A stretch of 64,000 nt of DNA from Noviherbaspirillum sp. L7-7A (GCF_019052805.1 NZ_JAHQRJ010000001.1:1798001-1862000), one strand, 5' to 3'. Shown: positions 50,425-60,901, counted from the first letter of the stretch. Made by a program: numbers and translations. Notes: generated by a model not told the origin, from the letters alone.

Positions 50425-52080
50425 TCAATCGCCTTTCTTGCCGCGTATCAGCGACTCCGGATGCCGGCTCAGGTAGTCGGCCAGGTCCTGCAGGGTGCGC
50501 GCGGCGCGGCTGACTTCGGTCAGCGTGTCGCGCAGGTCGGACTGCACCGGCGCATCCGATGCCAGGGTGCGTTCGGCATTGCCCAGCGCCTTGCGCGCCG
50601 ATTCCAGCGTGCCGCGCAGTTCCGGCACCACGCTGCTGTCGACCTGCTTCAGGGTGCTGTTGGCGCTCTTCAACGTCGTGTCCAGGGTCTTCAGCGCACG
50701 GCTCAGGTCATTGCCTATCGTGTCGAAAGGCACCTTCTCCAGCTTGCCGGCGATATTGCCCAGGGTTTGCTGTATGTCTTCCAGCGCGCCCGGAGCGGTC
50801 GGCAATTCCACCGGCTTCTTGTTCCAGTCGATCCTGGCCTTCGGCGCCTTGGGGAAGAAGTCCAGCGCCACGTACAGCTGGCCGGTCAGCAGGTTCGCGC
50901 TCTTCAACTGGGCGCGGAAGCCGCGCGCCACCATGCGGTCCAGCAGCTGCTGCGGATTGCGCTCCATCGCCGACATTTCCGGCGCGCCTGGACGATAGCG
51001 GGCGCGCATGCGCTCCGGATAGATATCGATCTCCACCGGGAAGCGCACCACCTTGTCTTCCCGGTCGTACTCGATGCTGACCGACTTCACCTCGCCCAGC
51101 GGTATGCCGCGGAAATCCACCTGCGCGCCAGGCGACAGGCCGCGCAGCGACTCGTCGAAGTACAGCACATAGCTGTGGACTTCACGGCTGATGAGCTTCA
51201 GTGCCGACGCCTTGTTGTCATAGAGCGGGAACATGGTGTCTGCCAGGGCCGCATCGCCGGCTGCCGCTTCGTCCGGCGCCTGGAAGGAAATGCCGCCGAC
51301 GATGATGGAAGTGAGCGACTCGGTGTTGAGCTTGACGCCCGAGGATTCGATCGACACATCGATGCCGCTGGCATGCCAGAAGCGGGCATTGGTGGTGACC
51401 AGGCGGTCGTGCGGCGCATTGACGAAGACTTCCAGCGTGATGCCCTTGCCGTTCTCATCGAGCTTGTAGGCGGTGATGCTGCCCACTTCCACCCGCCGGT
51501 AGTACACCGGCGCGCCGACATACAGCGAGCCGATGTCGTCGGCATGCAGCTTGAAGCGCCGGCCCGGCAGGTCCGACGGAATTGGCGGCGGCGTCTCCAG
51601 GCCCTTGAAGTCCCACTTCCCCTCTTCCGACTTGCCGGCATCCAGGCCGATATAGGCGCCGGACAGCAGCGTGCCCAGGCCGCTGATGCTGTTTAAGGTC
51701 ACGCGCGGACGCACCACCCAGAACTTGGTGTCGGCCACCAGCAGGTCCTCGGCCTGCTTGGCCATTTTCGCGGTGACGATCACATGGCTGCGGTCCTTGG
51801 CGATGGCGATCGCCGACACGGTGCCGATGTCGACCTCCTTGTAGCGCAGCTTGGTCTTGCCGGCCTCCAGGCCGTCGGCATTGGCGAATTCAATGGTCAC
51901 GGTCGGGCCGCGCTGCATCAGGTAATGAATGGCGACCCAGCCGCCCACCAGCGCCGCCACCAGCGGAATCAGCCAGACGATGTTGACTGCCCAGCGCCGC
52001 TTGGGCACCGGCAGCGCGTGGGGGATCGGGGATGCGCCTGGCGGCAGATTGTCTTCACTCACGGGCGTCTCCAGCGGCAT
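50425..52080 (-). CDS. pqiB: PqiB, MCE-domain envelope transport protein
   Basis: 551 residues. One N-terminal membrane helix (about 32-50) then three MCE domains (starting near GPTVTIEFANADGLEAGKTK, PGRRFKLHADDIGSLYVGAP and SLRGLSPGAQVDFRGIPLGE) and a C-terminal coiled coil. Three MCE domains match PqiB rather than MlaD (one) or LetB (seven). It forms a periplasmic tunnel for lipid movement. Overlaps the upstream pqiA by 26 bases. Confidence 0.93.
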   Translation of the reverse strand: MPLETPVSEDNLPPGASPIPHALPVPKRRWAVNIVWLIPLVAALVGGWVAIHYLMQRGPTVTIEFANADGLEAGKTKLRYKEVDIGTVSAIAIAKDRSHVIVTAKMAKQAEDLLVADTKFWVVRPRVTLNSISGLGTLLSGAYIGLDAGKSEEGKWDFKGLETPPPIPSDLPGRRFKLHADDIGSLYVGAPVYYRRVEVGSITAYKLDENGKGITLEVFVNAPHDRLVTTNARFWHASGIDVSIESSGVKLNTESLTSIIVGGISFQAPDEAAAGDAALADTMFPLYDNKASALKLISREVHSYVLYFDESLRGLSPGAQVDFRGIPLGEVKSVSIEYDREDKVVRFPVEIDIYPERMRARYRPGAPEMSAMERNPQQLLDRMVARGFRAQLKSANLLTGQLYVALDFFPKAPKARIDWNKKPVELPTAPGALEDIQQTLGNIAGKLEKVPFDTIGNDLSRALKTLDTTLKSANSTLKQVDSSVVPELRGTLESARKALGNAERTLASDAPVQSDLRDTLTEVSRAARTLQDLADYLSRHPESLIRGKKGD

Positions 52081-52672
52081 CCCAGATCAGGCGCGGGTCG
52101 AAGGTGTGGGCCGCGACCATGGTCACCACCACCACCGCGCCGAAGGCCAGCGCGCCGGGGCCGACCTGGATCGACGCCAGCGTGCCGACCTGCACCAGCG
52201 TCACCGTCAGCGCCACCACGTAGATATCCAGCATCGACCAGCGGCCGACGAACTCCACCAGCCGGAACAGCTGGGTGCGCTGCAGCGCGCGGCGCCGGCT
52301 CTTCAGTTGCACCGACACCAGCAGCCAGGTCATCGCCAGCAGCTTGGTCAGCGGGACCACGATGCTGGCGATGAACACCAGGCCGGCGATCATCCAGGAG
52401 CCGCTTTCCCAGAACATCAGGATGCCGCTCATGATGGTGTCGCTCTCGGCGGTGAGCAGCGCCCGGCTTTCGAGGATGGGCAGCAGGTTGGCCGGGATGT
52501 ACAGGATATAAGCCAGGATCACCAGCGCCCAGGTGCGGGAAATGCTGTCGGGCTTGCGCGCATGGAGCCGCGCATGGCAGCGCGGACAATGGCCGCGCGC
52601 ATGCACAGGCAGGCGCGCCAGCATGCCGCAGCTGTGGCAGGAGACCAGGCCCTGCTGGAGGGCGGAAGGCAT
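52055..52672 (-). CDS. pqiA: PqiA-family membrane protein, second half
   Basis: 205 residues. N-terminal zinc-ribbon-like Cys pairs (CHSCGML, HCPRCHARL) and four membrane helices (TWALVILAYILYIPANLLPI, SGSWMIAGLVFIASIVVPLT and others). E. coli PqiA is one protein with two such halves; here they are separate genes. GGGAG precedes the start. Confidence 0.9.
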   Translation of the reverse strand: MPSALQQGLVSCHSCGMLARLPVHARGHCPRCHARLHARKPDSISRTWALVILAYILYIPANLLPILESRALLTAESDTIMSGILMFWESGSWMIAGLVFIASIVVPLTKLLAMTWLLVSVQLKSRRRALQRTQLFRLVEFVGRWSMLDIYVVALTVTLVQVGTLASIQVGPGALAFGAVVVVTMVAAHTFDPRLIWDAAGDARE

Positions 52673-52709
52673 CAGGCGCTCCCATCGCGGACCGGCTTGG
52701 CCGATGTTT

Positions 52710-53402
52710 TCATTGCAGGCTTTCCTTCATTTCAAGCGCCGTGTCGCGCTCTTCCACCCAGGCCCAGAAATCGCGCACGCTGAAGGCCGATGCCGCCATG
52801 GTGAAGAACACGATCAATGCGCAGAACGACCACAGGGACACGCCGGGAATGATGTTGGCGAAATCGGTCAGCTTGACCAGCGTGACCAGCACGCCCAGCA
52901 GCATGATTTCCATCATGCTCCACGGATGGATGGCCAGCACCAGGCGGAACACCGCCGGCGTATCGGGCGCGATCCGGCCCAGCGCCAGCGGCACCAGCAG
53001 GTACAGCATGCAGGCGATCTCGATTGCCGGCAGCACGATGGTGGTCAGCAGCACCAGCGTGGCCACCAGTTCGCGCCCCTGGTTGTAGACGGTAATCACG
53101 GTATTGATCAGGGTCGCCTCGACATGCGCGCCCTGCACCTCCAGCACCGCGATCGGGAACAGGTTGGATACCGCCAACAGCACCGCGCAGCTCGCCATCA
53201 GCGCCAGCATCCGCGCCAGGCTGGCGCGTGTGCCGCGGTAGAGAACGCTGTTGCAGCGGCTGCAATGGGCATCGGCATGCCCCTCCAGCACCACCTCATA
53301 TTGCAGCAGATCGCACTCCCGGCAGGCGATCAGCCGCGCCCCGCTGGCCAGTCGGGGCGCAGGCAAGGTCGGGGTCGGGTCGTTTCCAGGGTCGGGGTTC
53401 AC
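52710..53402 (-). CDS. pqiA: PqiA-family membrane protein, first half
   Basis: 230 residues from a GTG at 53402. Cys pairs CRECDLL and HCSRCNSVLY form a zinc ribbon; four membrane helices follow (LALMASCAVLLAVSNLFPIA, LVATLVLLTTIVLPAIEIAC). It corresponds to the N-terminal half of E. coli PqiA. First gene of the pqi operon, 37 bases before the second half. Confidence 0.9.
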   Translation of the reverse strand: MNPDPGNDPTPTLPAPRLASGARLIACRECDLLQYEVVLEGHADAHCSRCNSVLYRGTRASLARMLALMASCAVLLAVSNLFPIAVLEVQGAHVEATLINTVITVYNQGRELVATLVLLTTIVLPAIEIACMLYLLVPLALGRIAPDTPAVFRLVLAIHPWSMMEIMLLGVLVTLVKLTDFANIIPGVSLWSFCALIVFFTMAASAFSVRDFWAWVEERDTALEMKESLQ

Positions 53403-53545
53403 GCGTCAGGCTGAAGGGAGAAAGTGGCTAATGGCAATACAGTCAACAGAGTATCCTGTGCCGCACAACCGAACAATAGGCGGCGCACCTCATGCGCACG
53501 AGCATTATTTCAACGCAATCAAAACGATGACGCTCATGGCGGGCC

Positions 53546-54313
53546 TTAGCGCACCAGCGCTTTGACCACCGGCCATTGCCTGCGGGAAATGGGAAGCCGT
53601 TCCGCGACATCCCGCAGGATCACCTGCCATGCTTCCTGCCCGCGCTCGCCCTCGCCGTCGGCACCCACCACGCCGCGCTCGACACCCATGATGGCCTTGC
53701 GTGCCACCAGGGTGTTGCGATGGACGCGGACGAACACATCGTCCAGTTCCTCCTCGATGGAAGACAGCGAGTCCTCGATCAGGTAGTCGCGGGTGCGGGT
53801 ACGCAGCGTCACGTATTTGAGTTCCGCCTTCAGATAGAGCACATCGCTGACCGGCACCAGCAGCAGGCGATCGCGCTCGTGGACGGTGAAATGCGCCCGT
53901 CGCGGCGTGGCTTCTGCGGCGCCGCCGCTGCTGCGGCCGCGCAGGGTGGCAACCCTCTTCAGCGCCTGTGCCAGCCGCGCCGCCCGCACCGGCTTGACCA
54001 GGTAATCCAGCGCATGCACGTCGAAGGCATTGAGCGCGTAGTCCTCATGGGCGCTGACGAACACCACCGCCGGCATTTCCTCGCCTTCCAGCGCCAGCCG
54101 CGCCGCCAGGTCCAGGCCATTCATGCCAGGCATCTGGATATCCAGCAGCACGATGTCCGGGCGGGTATCGACAATGCCCTGCAATGCGCCGGCGGCGTCG
54201 CTGGCCTGGCCCACCAGTTCATTCGGACATTCTTCCGCGATATCCGACAACAGAATGGCCAGCCGCGACCGGGCATGTTCCTCATCGTCCACAATGAATA
54301 TGCGTTGACTCAT
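53546..54313 (-). CDS. algR: LytTR response regulator (AlgR-like)
   Basis: 255 residues from the ATG at 54313, which shares one base with the kinase stop. Receiver with DD near residue 8 and phospho-acceptor Asp in VLLDIQMPGMNGLDLA; switch Lys in LDYLVKPVRAARL. The C-terminal LytTR DNA-binding domain has LYLKAELKYVTLRTRTRDYL and VRVHRNTLVARKAI. It should regulate envelope or motility genes on phosphorylation by the adjacent kinase. The algR name rests on domain order and neighbours (argH, hemC). Confidence 0.88.
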   Translation of the reverse strand: MSQRIFIVDDEEHARSRLAILLSDIAEECPNELVGQASDAAGALQGIVDTRPDIVLLDIQMPGMNGLDLAARLALEGEEMPAVVFVSAHEDYALNAFDVHALDYLVKPVRAARLAQALKRVATLRGRSSGGAAEATPRRAHFTVHERDRLLLVPVSDVLYLKAELKYVTLRTRTRDYLIEDSLSSIEEELDDVFVRVHRNTLVARKAIMGVERGVVGADGEGERGQEAWQVILRDVAERLPISRRQWPVVKALVR

Positions 54314-55347
54314 CAACTCTCCTTGACATAGGGAAAGCGCAGGCGCACTTCGAAAAAGCCGCGCGCAATCGTCGTCACCAGCTGGGCCTCGACGTCGTAC
54401 AGCAGCGCCAGGCGTTCCCGGATATTGTCCAGCGCCATATGGTTGCCGGGCGAACTGCGGTCAGGATGATGCGGATTGATCACCGCAATGTCCAGTCTGT
54501 CGCCCCATCGGCTCAGGTGGATCTGCACCAGCATCGGCTCCCGCGCCGGTTCGACGCCATGATGCACCGCGTTTTCCAGCAGCGGCTGCAGCAGCAGCGA
54601 CGGAATCTGCGCGCTGTGCAGCACTTCGTCGCTCATATTGGTCAGCTCCCACTCCACCTGCAGCCGCTCGCCCAAGCGAATTTTCTCGATGGAAAGATAT
54701 TGTTCGCACAGCCGCAATTCCTGCTCGAGCGTGGTCAGGTCACGGGCGTCGCGCAGCAGCGCGCGGAAGAGTTCGGCCAAGTCTTCCAGCGTTGCCTCGG
54801 CCTGGCGCGGCGCAGTGCGTATCAGGGACAGCACCGCATTGAGGCTGTTGAACAGAAAATGCGGCCGGATCCGCGCCTGCAGCGCCTGCAGTCGCGCCTC
54901 GGCCAGCGCCGGCGAGAAGGCGCGGGTGCGCAGCTCGAAATAATGCTGCAGCACCGTGCCCAGCAGCGCCGCGGTCACCACGCCCTGGACCATCGCCAGC
55001 CCGGCCGGGTCGACCACATACAGGTTGAGCGTGGCCAGAAAACGGATGATGATGGCCGTGACCGAGGCCGGCACCACCATGCAGGCCGGGCGCTGCAGCC
55101 AGGGGGGAAAATGGGCCAGCGGCTTCCTGGCCGCGCACAGGATCAGCAGCGAGGCCAGGCTGGCGAGTTCGACCAGCACCGAGGCCTCGATGAAGGACAG
55201 GATGGCTGCGCCCAGCGTCTGCGCCTGCGCCAGGATGGCCGCCATCACGGCGCCGTTCACCGCCACCAGGGTGCGCAGGATCACGCCGAGGTTGCAGCAG
55301 TCGGGCAGGACGGATACGGGCGCGGCGGCCGGAACGGTTGCGGACAT
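54313..55347 (-). CDS. algZ: LytS/AlgZ-type sensor histidine kinase
   Basis: 344 residues. Four to five membrane helices (about 25-145) then a His_kinase domain with the phospho-acceptor in [18 protein letters not shown] and the N-box [16 protein letters not shown]. The ATP-binding G box is reduced to [16 protein letters not shown], as is usual in this family. It pairs with the overlapping response regulator. Divergent from argH with about 100 bases between. Confidence 0.88.
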   Translation of the reverse strand: MSATVPAAAPVSVLPDCCNLGVILRTLVAVNGAVMAAILAQAQTLGAAILSFIEASVLVELASLASLLILCAARKPLAHFPPWLQRPACMVVPASVTAIIIRFLATLNLYVVDPAGLAMVQGVVTAALLGTVLQHYFELRTRAFSPALAEARLQALQARIRPHFLFNSLNAVLSLIRTAPRQAEATLEDLAELFRALLRDARDLTTLEQELRLCEQYLSIEKIRLGERLQVEWELTNMSDEVLHSAQIPSLLLQPLLENAVHHGVEPAREPMLVQIHLSRWGDRLDIAVINPHHPDRSSPGNHMALDNIRERLALLYDVEAQLVTTIARGFFEVRLRFPYVKES

Positions 55348-55416
55348 GGATAAGATCGAGAACGAGATGGTCCGGGCTCAAGCGGTCCCTGCCAGTCGGA
55401 AGGCCTACCCGCTTGC

Positions 55417-55422
55417 TCTATA
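55417..55422 (+). promoter_or_regulatory. -10 element upstream of argH
   Basis: TATAAT, 27 bases before the argH start. No good -35 is seen at the usual distance, so activity is inferred from the perfect hexamer and position only. Confidence 0.4.
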
Positions 55423-55448
55423 ATCCCGTAATTCTCCGGGACACAATT

Positions 55449-56843
55449 ATGACAGCACAACTCTCCAAAAAAAGTGAAGCGTGGTCGGCGCGCTTTTCCG
55501 AACCCGTTTCCGACCTGGTCAAGCGTTACACCGCATCGGTGTTTTTCGACAAGCGCCTGGCCGAGTTCGATATCCAGGGCTCGCTTGCCCATGCCGACAT
55601 GCTGGCCGAACAGGGCATCATCAGCCGCCAGGACCTCCAGGATATCCAGCGCGGCATGGCACAGATCCAGTCCGAAATCGCCGCCGGCCAGTTCGAATGG
55701 CTGCTCGACCTGGAAGACGTCCACCTGAATATCGAAAAGCGCCTGACCGAGCTGGTCGGCGACGCCGGCAAGCGGCTCCACACCGGCCGTTCGCGAAATG
55801 ACCAGGTCGCCACCGACATCCGGCTGTACCTGCGCGATGCGATCGATGACATCAGCGGCCTGCTGCGCGAGCTGCGCCTGGCGCTGACCGACCTGGCCGA
55901 ACAGCATGCCGACACCATTCTGCCCGGCTTCACCCATATGCAGGTGGCGCAGCCGGTTACCTTCGGCCATCACATGCTGGCTTATGTGGAAATGTTTGGC
56001 CGTGACGCCGAACGCATGGCGGATTGCCGCAAGCGGGTCAACCGCCTGCCGCTGGGCGCGGCCGCATTGGCCGGCACCACCTTCCCGATCGACCGCGAAC
56101 GGGTCGCCGCCACGCTGGGATTCGACGATGTCTGCCGCAATTCCCTGGACGCCGTATCCGACCGTGATTTCGCCATCGAGTTCTGCGCCGCTGCCGCCCT
56201 GGTAATGACCCATGTGTCGCGCATGTCGGAGGAACTGGTGATCTGGATGAGCCCGCGCGTGGGCTTCATCGACATTGCCGACCGCTTCTGCACCGGCTCG
56301 TCCATCATGCCGCAGAAGAAGAACCCGGACGTGCCCGAGCTGGCGCGCGGCAAGACCGGCCGCGTCAACGGCCACCTGATCGCCCTTCTTACCCTGATGA
56401 AGGGCCAGCCGCTGGCCTACAACAAGGACAACCAGGAAGACAAGGAGCCGCTGTTCGACACGGTCGACACCGTTACCGACACCCTGCGCATCTTTGCCGA
56501 CATGGCGCGCGGCATCACGGTGCGCCCGGAAGCGATGCGCGCCGCCGCTTTCCAGGGCTATGCCACCGCGACCGACCTGGCCGATTACCTGGTCAAGAAA
56601 GGCCTGCCGTTCCGCGATGCCCATGAAGCGGTTGCCCATGCGGTGCGCGCCTGCGTCGACCGCGGCTGCGATCTGGCCGACCTGTCGCTGGATGACCTGC
56701 GCCAGTTCAGCAATCTGGTCGCAGAGGATGTCTTTCATGTGCTGACGCTCGAAGGCTCGGTCGCGGCGCGTGACCATGTGGGCGGCACTGCGCCGAATCA
56801 GGTACGGGCGGCCATTGCCAGGGTACGGGCGGAGTTGGGCTGA
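55449..56843 (+). CDS. argH: argininosuccinate lyase
   Basis: 464 residues from the ATG at 55449; upstream in-frame extension is rejected since the family starts here ([14 protein letters not shown]). Fumarate-lyase signature [12 protein letters not shown]; other motifs [20 protein letters not shown] and [17 protein letters not shown]. It cleaves argininosuccinate to arginine and fumarate. Confidence 0.97.
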   Translation: MTAQLSKKSEAWSARFSEPVSDLVKRYTASVFFDKRLAEFDIQGSLAHADMLAEQGIISRQDLQDIQRGMAQIQSEIAAGQFEWLLDLEDVHLNIEKRLTELVGDAGKRLHTGRSRNDQVATDIRLYLRDAIDDISGLLRELRLALTDLAEQHADTILPGFTHMQVAQPVTFGHHMLAYVEMFGRDAERMADCRKRVNRLPLGAAALAGTTFPIDRERVAATLGFDDVCRNSLDAVSDRDFAIEFCAAAALVMTHVSRMSEELVIWMSPRVGFIDIADRFCTGSSIMPQKKNPDVPELARGKTGRVNGHLIALLTLMKGQPLAYNKDNQEDKEPLFDTVDTVTDTLRIFADMARGITVRPEAMRAAAFQGYATATDLADYLVKKGLPFRDAHEAVAHAVRACVDRGCDLADLSLDDLRQFSNLVAEDVFHVLTLEGSVAARDHVGGTAPNQVRAAIARVRAELG

Positions 56844-57269
56844 CGGTTGCTTGCCAGGCAGGCGGCTGCAAAAGAATCAGCCTGCCTGCGCAAATGATGA
56901 TGTTTTTTTACGACTTCATTACTCGTCTTCCGCACGGTTTTCCGCTTATCAATTCGATTTTGGCAAACTAGCAAAACTTTTCTCCGGCTGCGCGGATTTG
57001 TTTTCCAAGCTCAGGCATTTTTTCCTATACTCCGTCGACGCTGAGCCGAGGAAGCCGGGTCATCGTGCGTTAAAACACCCGCATGTCCACAGAAAGCCCC
57101 TGCAATTGCGCCTTAGCGGCGTTGCAGGTTTTTACGCCAAAATGCTTGTTCCTTACTAGAAATGTCATATACTCCCACCCGCTCACGCAGGAACAAGCCC
57201 GTACCAGACGTGCCGCCACGCCATTCGAGGGCAACCCCCCATATCTGAACATCAAGACGGAGACAAACC
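56844..57269. other. argH-dctQ intergenic region with hairpin
   Basis: CAGGCAGGC (56855-56863) pairs with GCCTGCCTG (56880-56888); a T run follows at 56902-56908, making it a likely argH terminator. No gene is seen in the rest, which must hold the TRAP operon promoter. Confidence 0.55.
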
Positions 57270-57854
57270 ATGTCTTTACTGCTTTCGCTTGCGCGTCTGA
57301 TCGACGCGATCAATGAAAAGATTGGCCTCGCGGTCAGTTGGGCCCTGCTGCTGGCAGTGCTGATCTGCGCCGGCAATGCCATCATCCGCTACAGCCTGAA
57401 CATGAGTTCGAATGCCTGGCTTGAAATCCAGTGGTACCTGTTTGCCGCGATGTTCATGCTGGCCAGCGCCTATACCTTGAAGCGCAACGAACACGTGCGC
57501 ATCGACGTCATCGTGGGCCGTTTCTCGCGCCGCACCCAGGCCATCATCGACATCCTCGGCTTCCTGTTCTTCCTGCTGCCGGTGTCCCTGCTGATCCTCT
57601 ATTTTGCGGTTCCCTATGCAATGGAATCGATGCGCAACCAGGAAGTGTCGAGCAATGCCGGCGGCCTGATCCTGTGGCCAGCCAAGCTGCTGATCCCGGT
57701 CGGCTTCGTGCTGATGATCCTGCAGGGCTTTTCCGAGCTGATCAAACGCTTCGGCTTCCTCGCAGGCCTGGTGGATGCAAGCGAGTTTGAAAAGCATGCT
57801 GCCAATCCGGAAGAAGAAATCGCCGCCATCAAGGCCGCCAACAAGCTCGACTAG
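57270..57854 (+). CDS. dctQ: TRAP transporter small membrane subunit
   Basis: 194 residues with four membrane helices (LAVSWALLLAVLICAGNAII, LFAAMFMLASAYTLKRNEHV in order). The motif AYTLKRNEHVRIDVI is typical of DctQ. GGAGAC lies before the ATG. It pairs with DctM 11 bases downstream to form the membrane part of a Na+-coupled TRAP carrier. Confidence 0.93.
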   Translation: MSLLLSLARLIDAINEKIGLAVSWALLLAVLICAGNAIIRYSLNMSSNAWLEIQWYLFAAMFMLASAYTLKRNEHVRIDVIVGRFSRRTQAIIDILGFLFFLLPVSLLILYFAVPYAMESMRNQEVSSNAGGLILWPAKLLIPVGFVLMILQGFSELIKRFGFLAGLVDASEFEKHAANPEEEIAAIKAANKLD

Positions 57855-57865
57855 GACAGAAAATC

Positions 57866-59557
57866 ATGAGCGCATTCCTGATTGCAAATATGGCGCCGAT
57901 CATGTTCGGCGCACTGGTGTTGTTCCTGCTATCGGGCTTCCCGGTGGCATTCGCGCTGGCGGCCAACGGGCTGCTGTTCGGCCTGCTCGGCATCGAACTG
58001 GGGCTGTTGAAGCCCGAATTGCTGCAAGCCCTGCCGAACCGGCTGTTCGGCATCATGGCCAATGACACCCTGCTGGCGATCCCCTTCTTTACCTTCATGG
58101 GCCTGATCCTGGAACGCTCCGGCATGGCGGAAGACCTGCTCGACACCATCGGTCAGCTGTTCGGCCCGATACGCGGCGGCGTAGCCTATGCGGTGATTTT
58201 CGTCGGCGCGCTGCTGGCGGCAACAACCGGCGTGGTGGCGGCATCGGTGATCTCGATGGGCCTGATCTCGCTGCCGGTCATGCTGCGCTACGGTTACGAC
58301 AAGCGGCTGGCCAGCGGCGTGATCGCTGCCTCCGGCACGCTGGCGCAGATCATCCCGCCGTCGCTGGTGCTGATCGTGATGGCTGACCAGCTCGGCCGCT
58401 CGGTCGGCGACATGTACAAGGCCGCTTTCTTCCCGGGCCTGATGCTCACCGCAATGTATGCTGGCTATGTGATGGCGATATCGATCTTCCGCCCGGGCGC
58501 GGCACCAGCGCTGCCGCTGGAAGCGCGCAACCTGCGCCAGCCGGATGGATCGAGCGGCGTCAAGTCGCTGGTGGTGCTGCTGGCCATCGCAGTCGGCATC
58601 ACCTACCTGTTCGACGGCTGGTTCGGCGCACGTCATCCAAACAAGCCTGCCGACGAAGTGATGATCTACGGCGCCTCCCTGGCAACCGCAGTCTGCTTCC
58701 TGTTCGCCTTTGTCAATCGCAAGCTGGGCCTGAACATGCTCTCGCGCATGGCCGAGCGTGTGGTATTTGTGCTGATCCCGCCGCTGGCGCTGATCTTCCT
58801 GGTGCTCGGCACGATTTTCGTGGGCATCGCCACGCCGACCGAGGGCGGCGGCATGGGTGCGCTGGGCGCACTGATCCTGGCCATGATGAACCGGCGCCTG
58901 AACTGGAGCCTGTTGAAGCAGGCCATGGATTCCACCACCCGCCTGTCCTGCTTCGTGATCTTCATCCTGATCGGCTCCAGCGTATTTTCCCTGGTGTTCC
59001 GCGGCGTGAATGGCGACCTCTGGGTCGAGCATCTGCTGACATCCCTCCCGGGCGGCAAGGCCGGCTTCCTGATCGTGGTGAACATCCTGTTCTTCGGGCT
59101 TGCCTTCTTCCTGGACTTCTTCGAGCTGGCATTCATCCTGGTGCCGCTGGTTGGGCCGGTTGCCGAGAAGATGGGCATCGACCTGATCTGGTTCGGCGTC
59201 CTGCTGGGCGTGAACATGCAGACCTCCTTCATGCATCCGCCATTCGGTTTCGCGCTGTTCTATCTGCGTTCGGTGGCGCCCAAGGAAGTCAAGACCTCGG
59301 ATATCTACTGGGGCTCGGTGCCCTTCGTGCTGATCCAGGTGGTCATGGTGTCGCTGATCATCGCCTTCCCGCAGCTGGTATCCGTCGAGAAGCATGCCGA
59401 CATGAAGGAACAGCTTGAACTGCGCATCGATACGCCGTCCGAGAATAGCCAGCCCGAAGGCCAGCCCAACCTGGACTTCTCGACCAGCGAGGAACAGAAG
59501 CCAGCCGACGGCGGCGAGCCGCAGCTGAACTTCTCCACCGAGGGCGAGAAGAAGTAG
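57866..59557 (+). CDS. dctM: TRAP transporter large permease subunit
   Basis: 563 residues with 12 or more membrane helices (ALVLFLLSGFPVAFALAANG at the start). Longer than common DctM (about 430) because of an extra middle segment (about 205-290) and a charged C-terminal tail (about 515-563, with repeated NLDFS/QLNFS). This extended form goes with the TakP/FcbT-type (2-oxoacid, chloroaromatic) TRAP group. Confidence 0.93.
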   Translation: MSAFLIANMAPIMFGALVLFLLSGFPVAFALAANGLLFGLLGIELGLLKPELLQALPNRLFGIMANDTLLAIPFFTFMGLILERSGMAEDLLDTIGQLFGPIRGGVAYAVIFVGALLAATTGVVAASVISMGLISLPVMLRYGYDKRLASGVIAASGTLAQIIPPSLVLIVMADQLGRSVGDMYKAAFFPGLMLTAMYAGYVMAISIFRPGAAPALPLEARNLRQPDGSSGVKSLVVLLAIAVGITYLFDGWFGARHPNKPADEVMIYGASLATAVCFLFAFVNRKLGLNMLSRMAERVVFVLIPPLALIFLVLGTIFVGIATPTEGGGMGALGALILAMMNRRLNWSLLKQAMDSTTRLSCFVIFILIGSSVFSLVFRGVNGDLWVEHLLTSLPGGKAGFLIVVNILFFGLAFFLDFFELAFILVPLVGPVAEKMGIDLIWFGVLLGVNMQTSFMHPPFGFALFYLRSVAPKEVKTSDIYWGSVPFVLIQVVMVSLIIAFPQLVSVEKHADMKEQLELRIDTPSENSQPEGQPNLDFSTSEEQKPADGGEPQLNFSTEGEKK

Positions 59558-59605
59558 CATCCGCCAGTCTGGCGATCCAGGACCGATCGCCATGGTCGCA
59601 AGTAG

Positions 59606-59633
59606 AAAGGCCCCGCTTCATCACGGGGCCTTT
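59606..59633 (+). terminator. dctM terminator
   Basis: AGGCCCCG-(8 nt)-CGGGGCCT followed by TTT, 49 bases after the dctM stop. Flanking A and T runs allow use in both directions. Confidence 0.75.
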
Positions 59634-59749
59634 GCCATGGATTGCCGTTTTTGCAGTGCCGGTGGCTGTTTGCGCATCAGGTGCAAGGCCGCCGGTGGAA
59701 TAACACCGCATCGCGGCGTATCAAAGGCGGGATCAGCGCCCTGCGGGAA

Positions 59750-60838
59750 TCAACGTGCGCTGTTCATATAGTTTTGCAAGGTTGCCTCGGCCACCGAAAA
59801 CCATTGGTTTTCATCCTGGCGGAAGCGCTTCCAGGGTTCATAAACCTTCTTGAACTTGGCGTTCCTTGACGCTTCCTCTTCCATCACCTCCTGGGCAGCC
59901 TTGTAACAGGCGTCCATGATGTTGCGAGAGAAGCTGCGCAGCTTGACGCCGCTCTTGAGCAGGCGCGCCAGCGCGCTCGGATTGCGCGCATCGTACTGTG
60001 CCTGCATCACCACATGGGCCTCGTATGAAGCCGCTTCAAAAGCCGCCTGATAGACCTTGGGCAGCTTCTCCCATTCCTTTGCATTCACATAGAAGGAAAT
60101 CTGCGGACCGCTCTCCCACCAGCCGGGCGCATAGTAAAACGGCGCGACCTTGTTGAAGCCCAGCTTTTCATCGTCGTACGGTCCGATCCACTCGGCTGCA
60201 TCGATGGTGCCCTTTTCCAGCGCCGGATAAATGTCGCCACCCGCAAGCTGCTGCGGCACCAGGCCGAGGCGCTGCATTACCCGCCCGGCAAAGCCGCCGA
60301 TGCGCATCTTCAGCCCGTTAAGCTCTTCAACTGATTTGATCTCCCTGCGAAACCAGCCGCCCATCTGAGTGCCGGTATTGCCGCCCATGAAGTTGACGAT
60401 GTCGTATTCACGCAGGAAATCGCGCATCAGCTCACGGCCGCCGCCCTGATCGAACCAGGACGACTGCTGCCGGGAATTAAGGCCAAAAGGCACGGCGCAG
60501 TCGAATGCGAACGTGGGATCCTTGCCAAAATAATAGTAGGAGCAGGTATGGCCGACTTCGACCGTGTTGGCCTGGACGGCATCGGCCACTTGCAGCGCGG
60601 GTACGATTTCGCCGCCGGGAAAGGCGCGGATATTGAATTTGCCGTCAGTAAGCGCGGCTACACGCCTGGCAAGGGTTTCGGCGCCACCGTAGATGGTGTC
60701 CAGGGATTTTGGGAAACTGGAGGCGAGGCGCCAGTTGATTGAGGGGTGGGTTTGGGCCACGGACGGCGTGGCAATCGAGGCGAGGGTTCCGGCGAGGGCG
60801 CCGGCACCAGCGGTACGGATGAACGAACGACGTTCCAT
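59750..60838 (-). CDS. dctP: TRAP transporter solute-binding protein, TakP-type (paralogue 1)
   Basis: 362 residues from the ATG at 60838 with AGGAG upstream. Tat-like signal (MERRSFIRTAGAGALAGTLA, cleavage near SVAQ). Motifs of the TakP group: NWRLASSFPKSLDTIYGGAE, GGNTGTQMGGWFRREI and EWIGPYDDEKLGF. Binds 2-oxoacids or similar in the periplasm for the QM permease. A near relative lies directly upstream. Converges with dctQM. Confidence 0.93.
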   Translation of the reverse strand: MERRSFIRTAGAGALAGTLASIATPSVAQTHPSINWRLASSFPKSLDTIYGGAETLARRVAALTDGKFNIRAFPGGEIVPALQVADAVQANTVEVGHTCSYYYFGKDPTFAFDCAVPFGLNSRQQSSWFDQGGGRELMRDFLREYDIVNFMGGNTGTQMGGWFRREIKSVEELNGLKMRIGGFAGRVMQRLGLVPQQLAGGDIYPALEKGTIDAAEWIGPYDDEKLGFNKVAPFYYAPGWWESGPQISFYVNAKEWEKLPKVYQAAFEAASYEAHVVMQAQYDARNPSALARLLKSGVKLRSFSRNIMDACYKAAQEVMEEEASRNAKFKKVYEPWKRFRQDENQWFSVAEATLQNYMNSAR

Positions 60839-60901
60839 ATTTTCTCCTGAGTGAATGATGCTGACTTGGCTTACTGCTCCTTTGCTGCGGCTACGACACT
60901 G

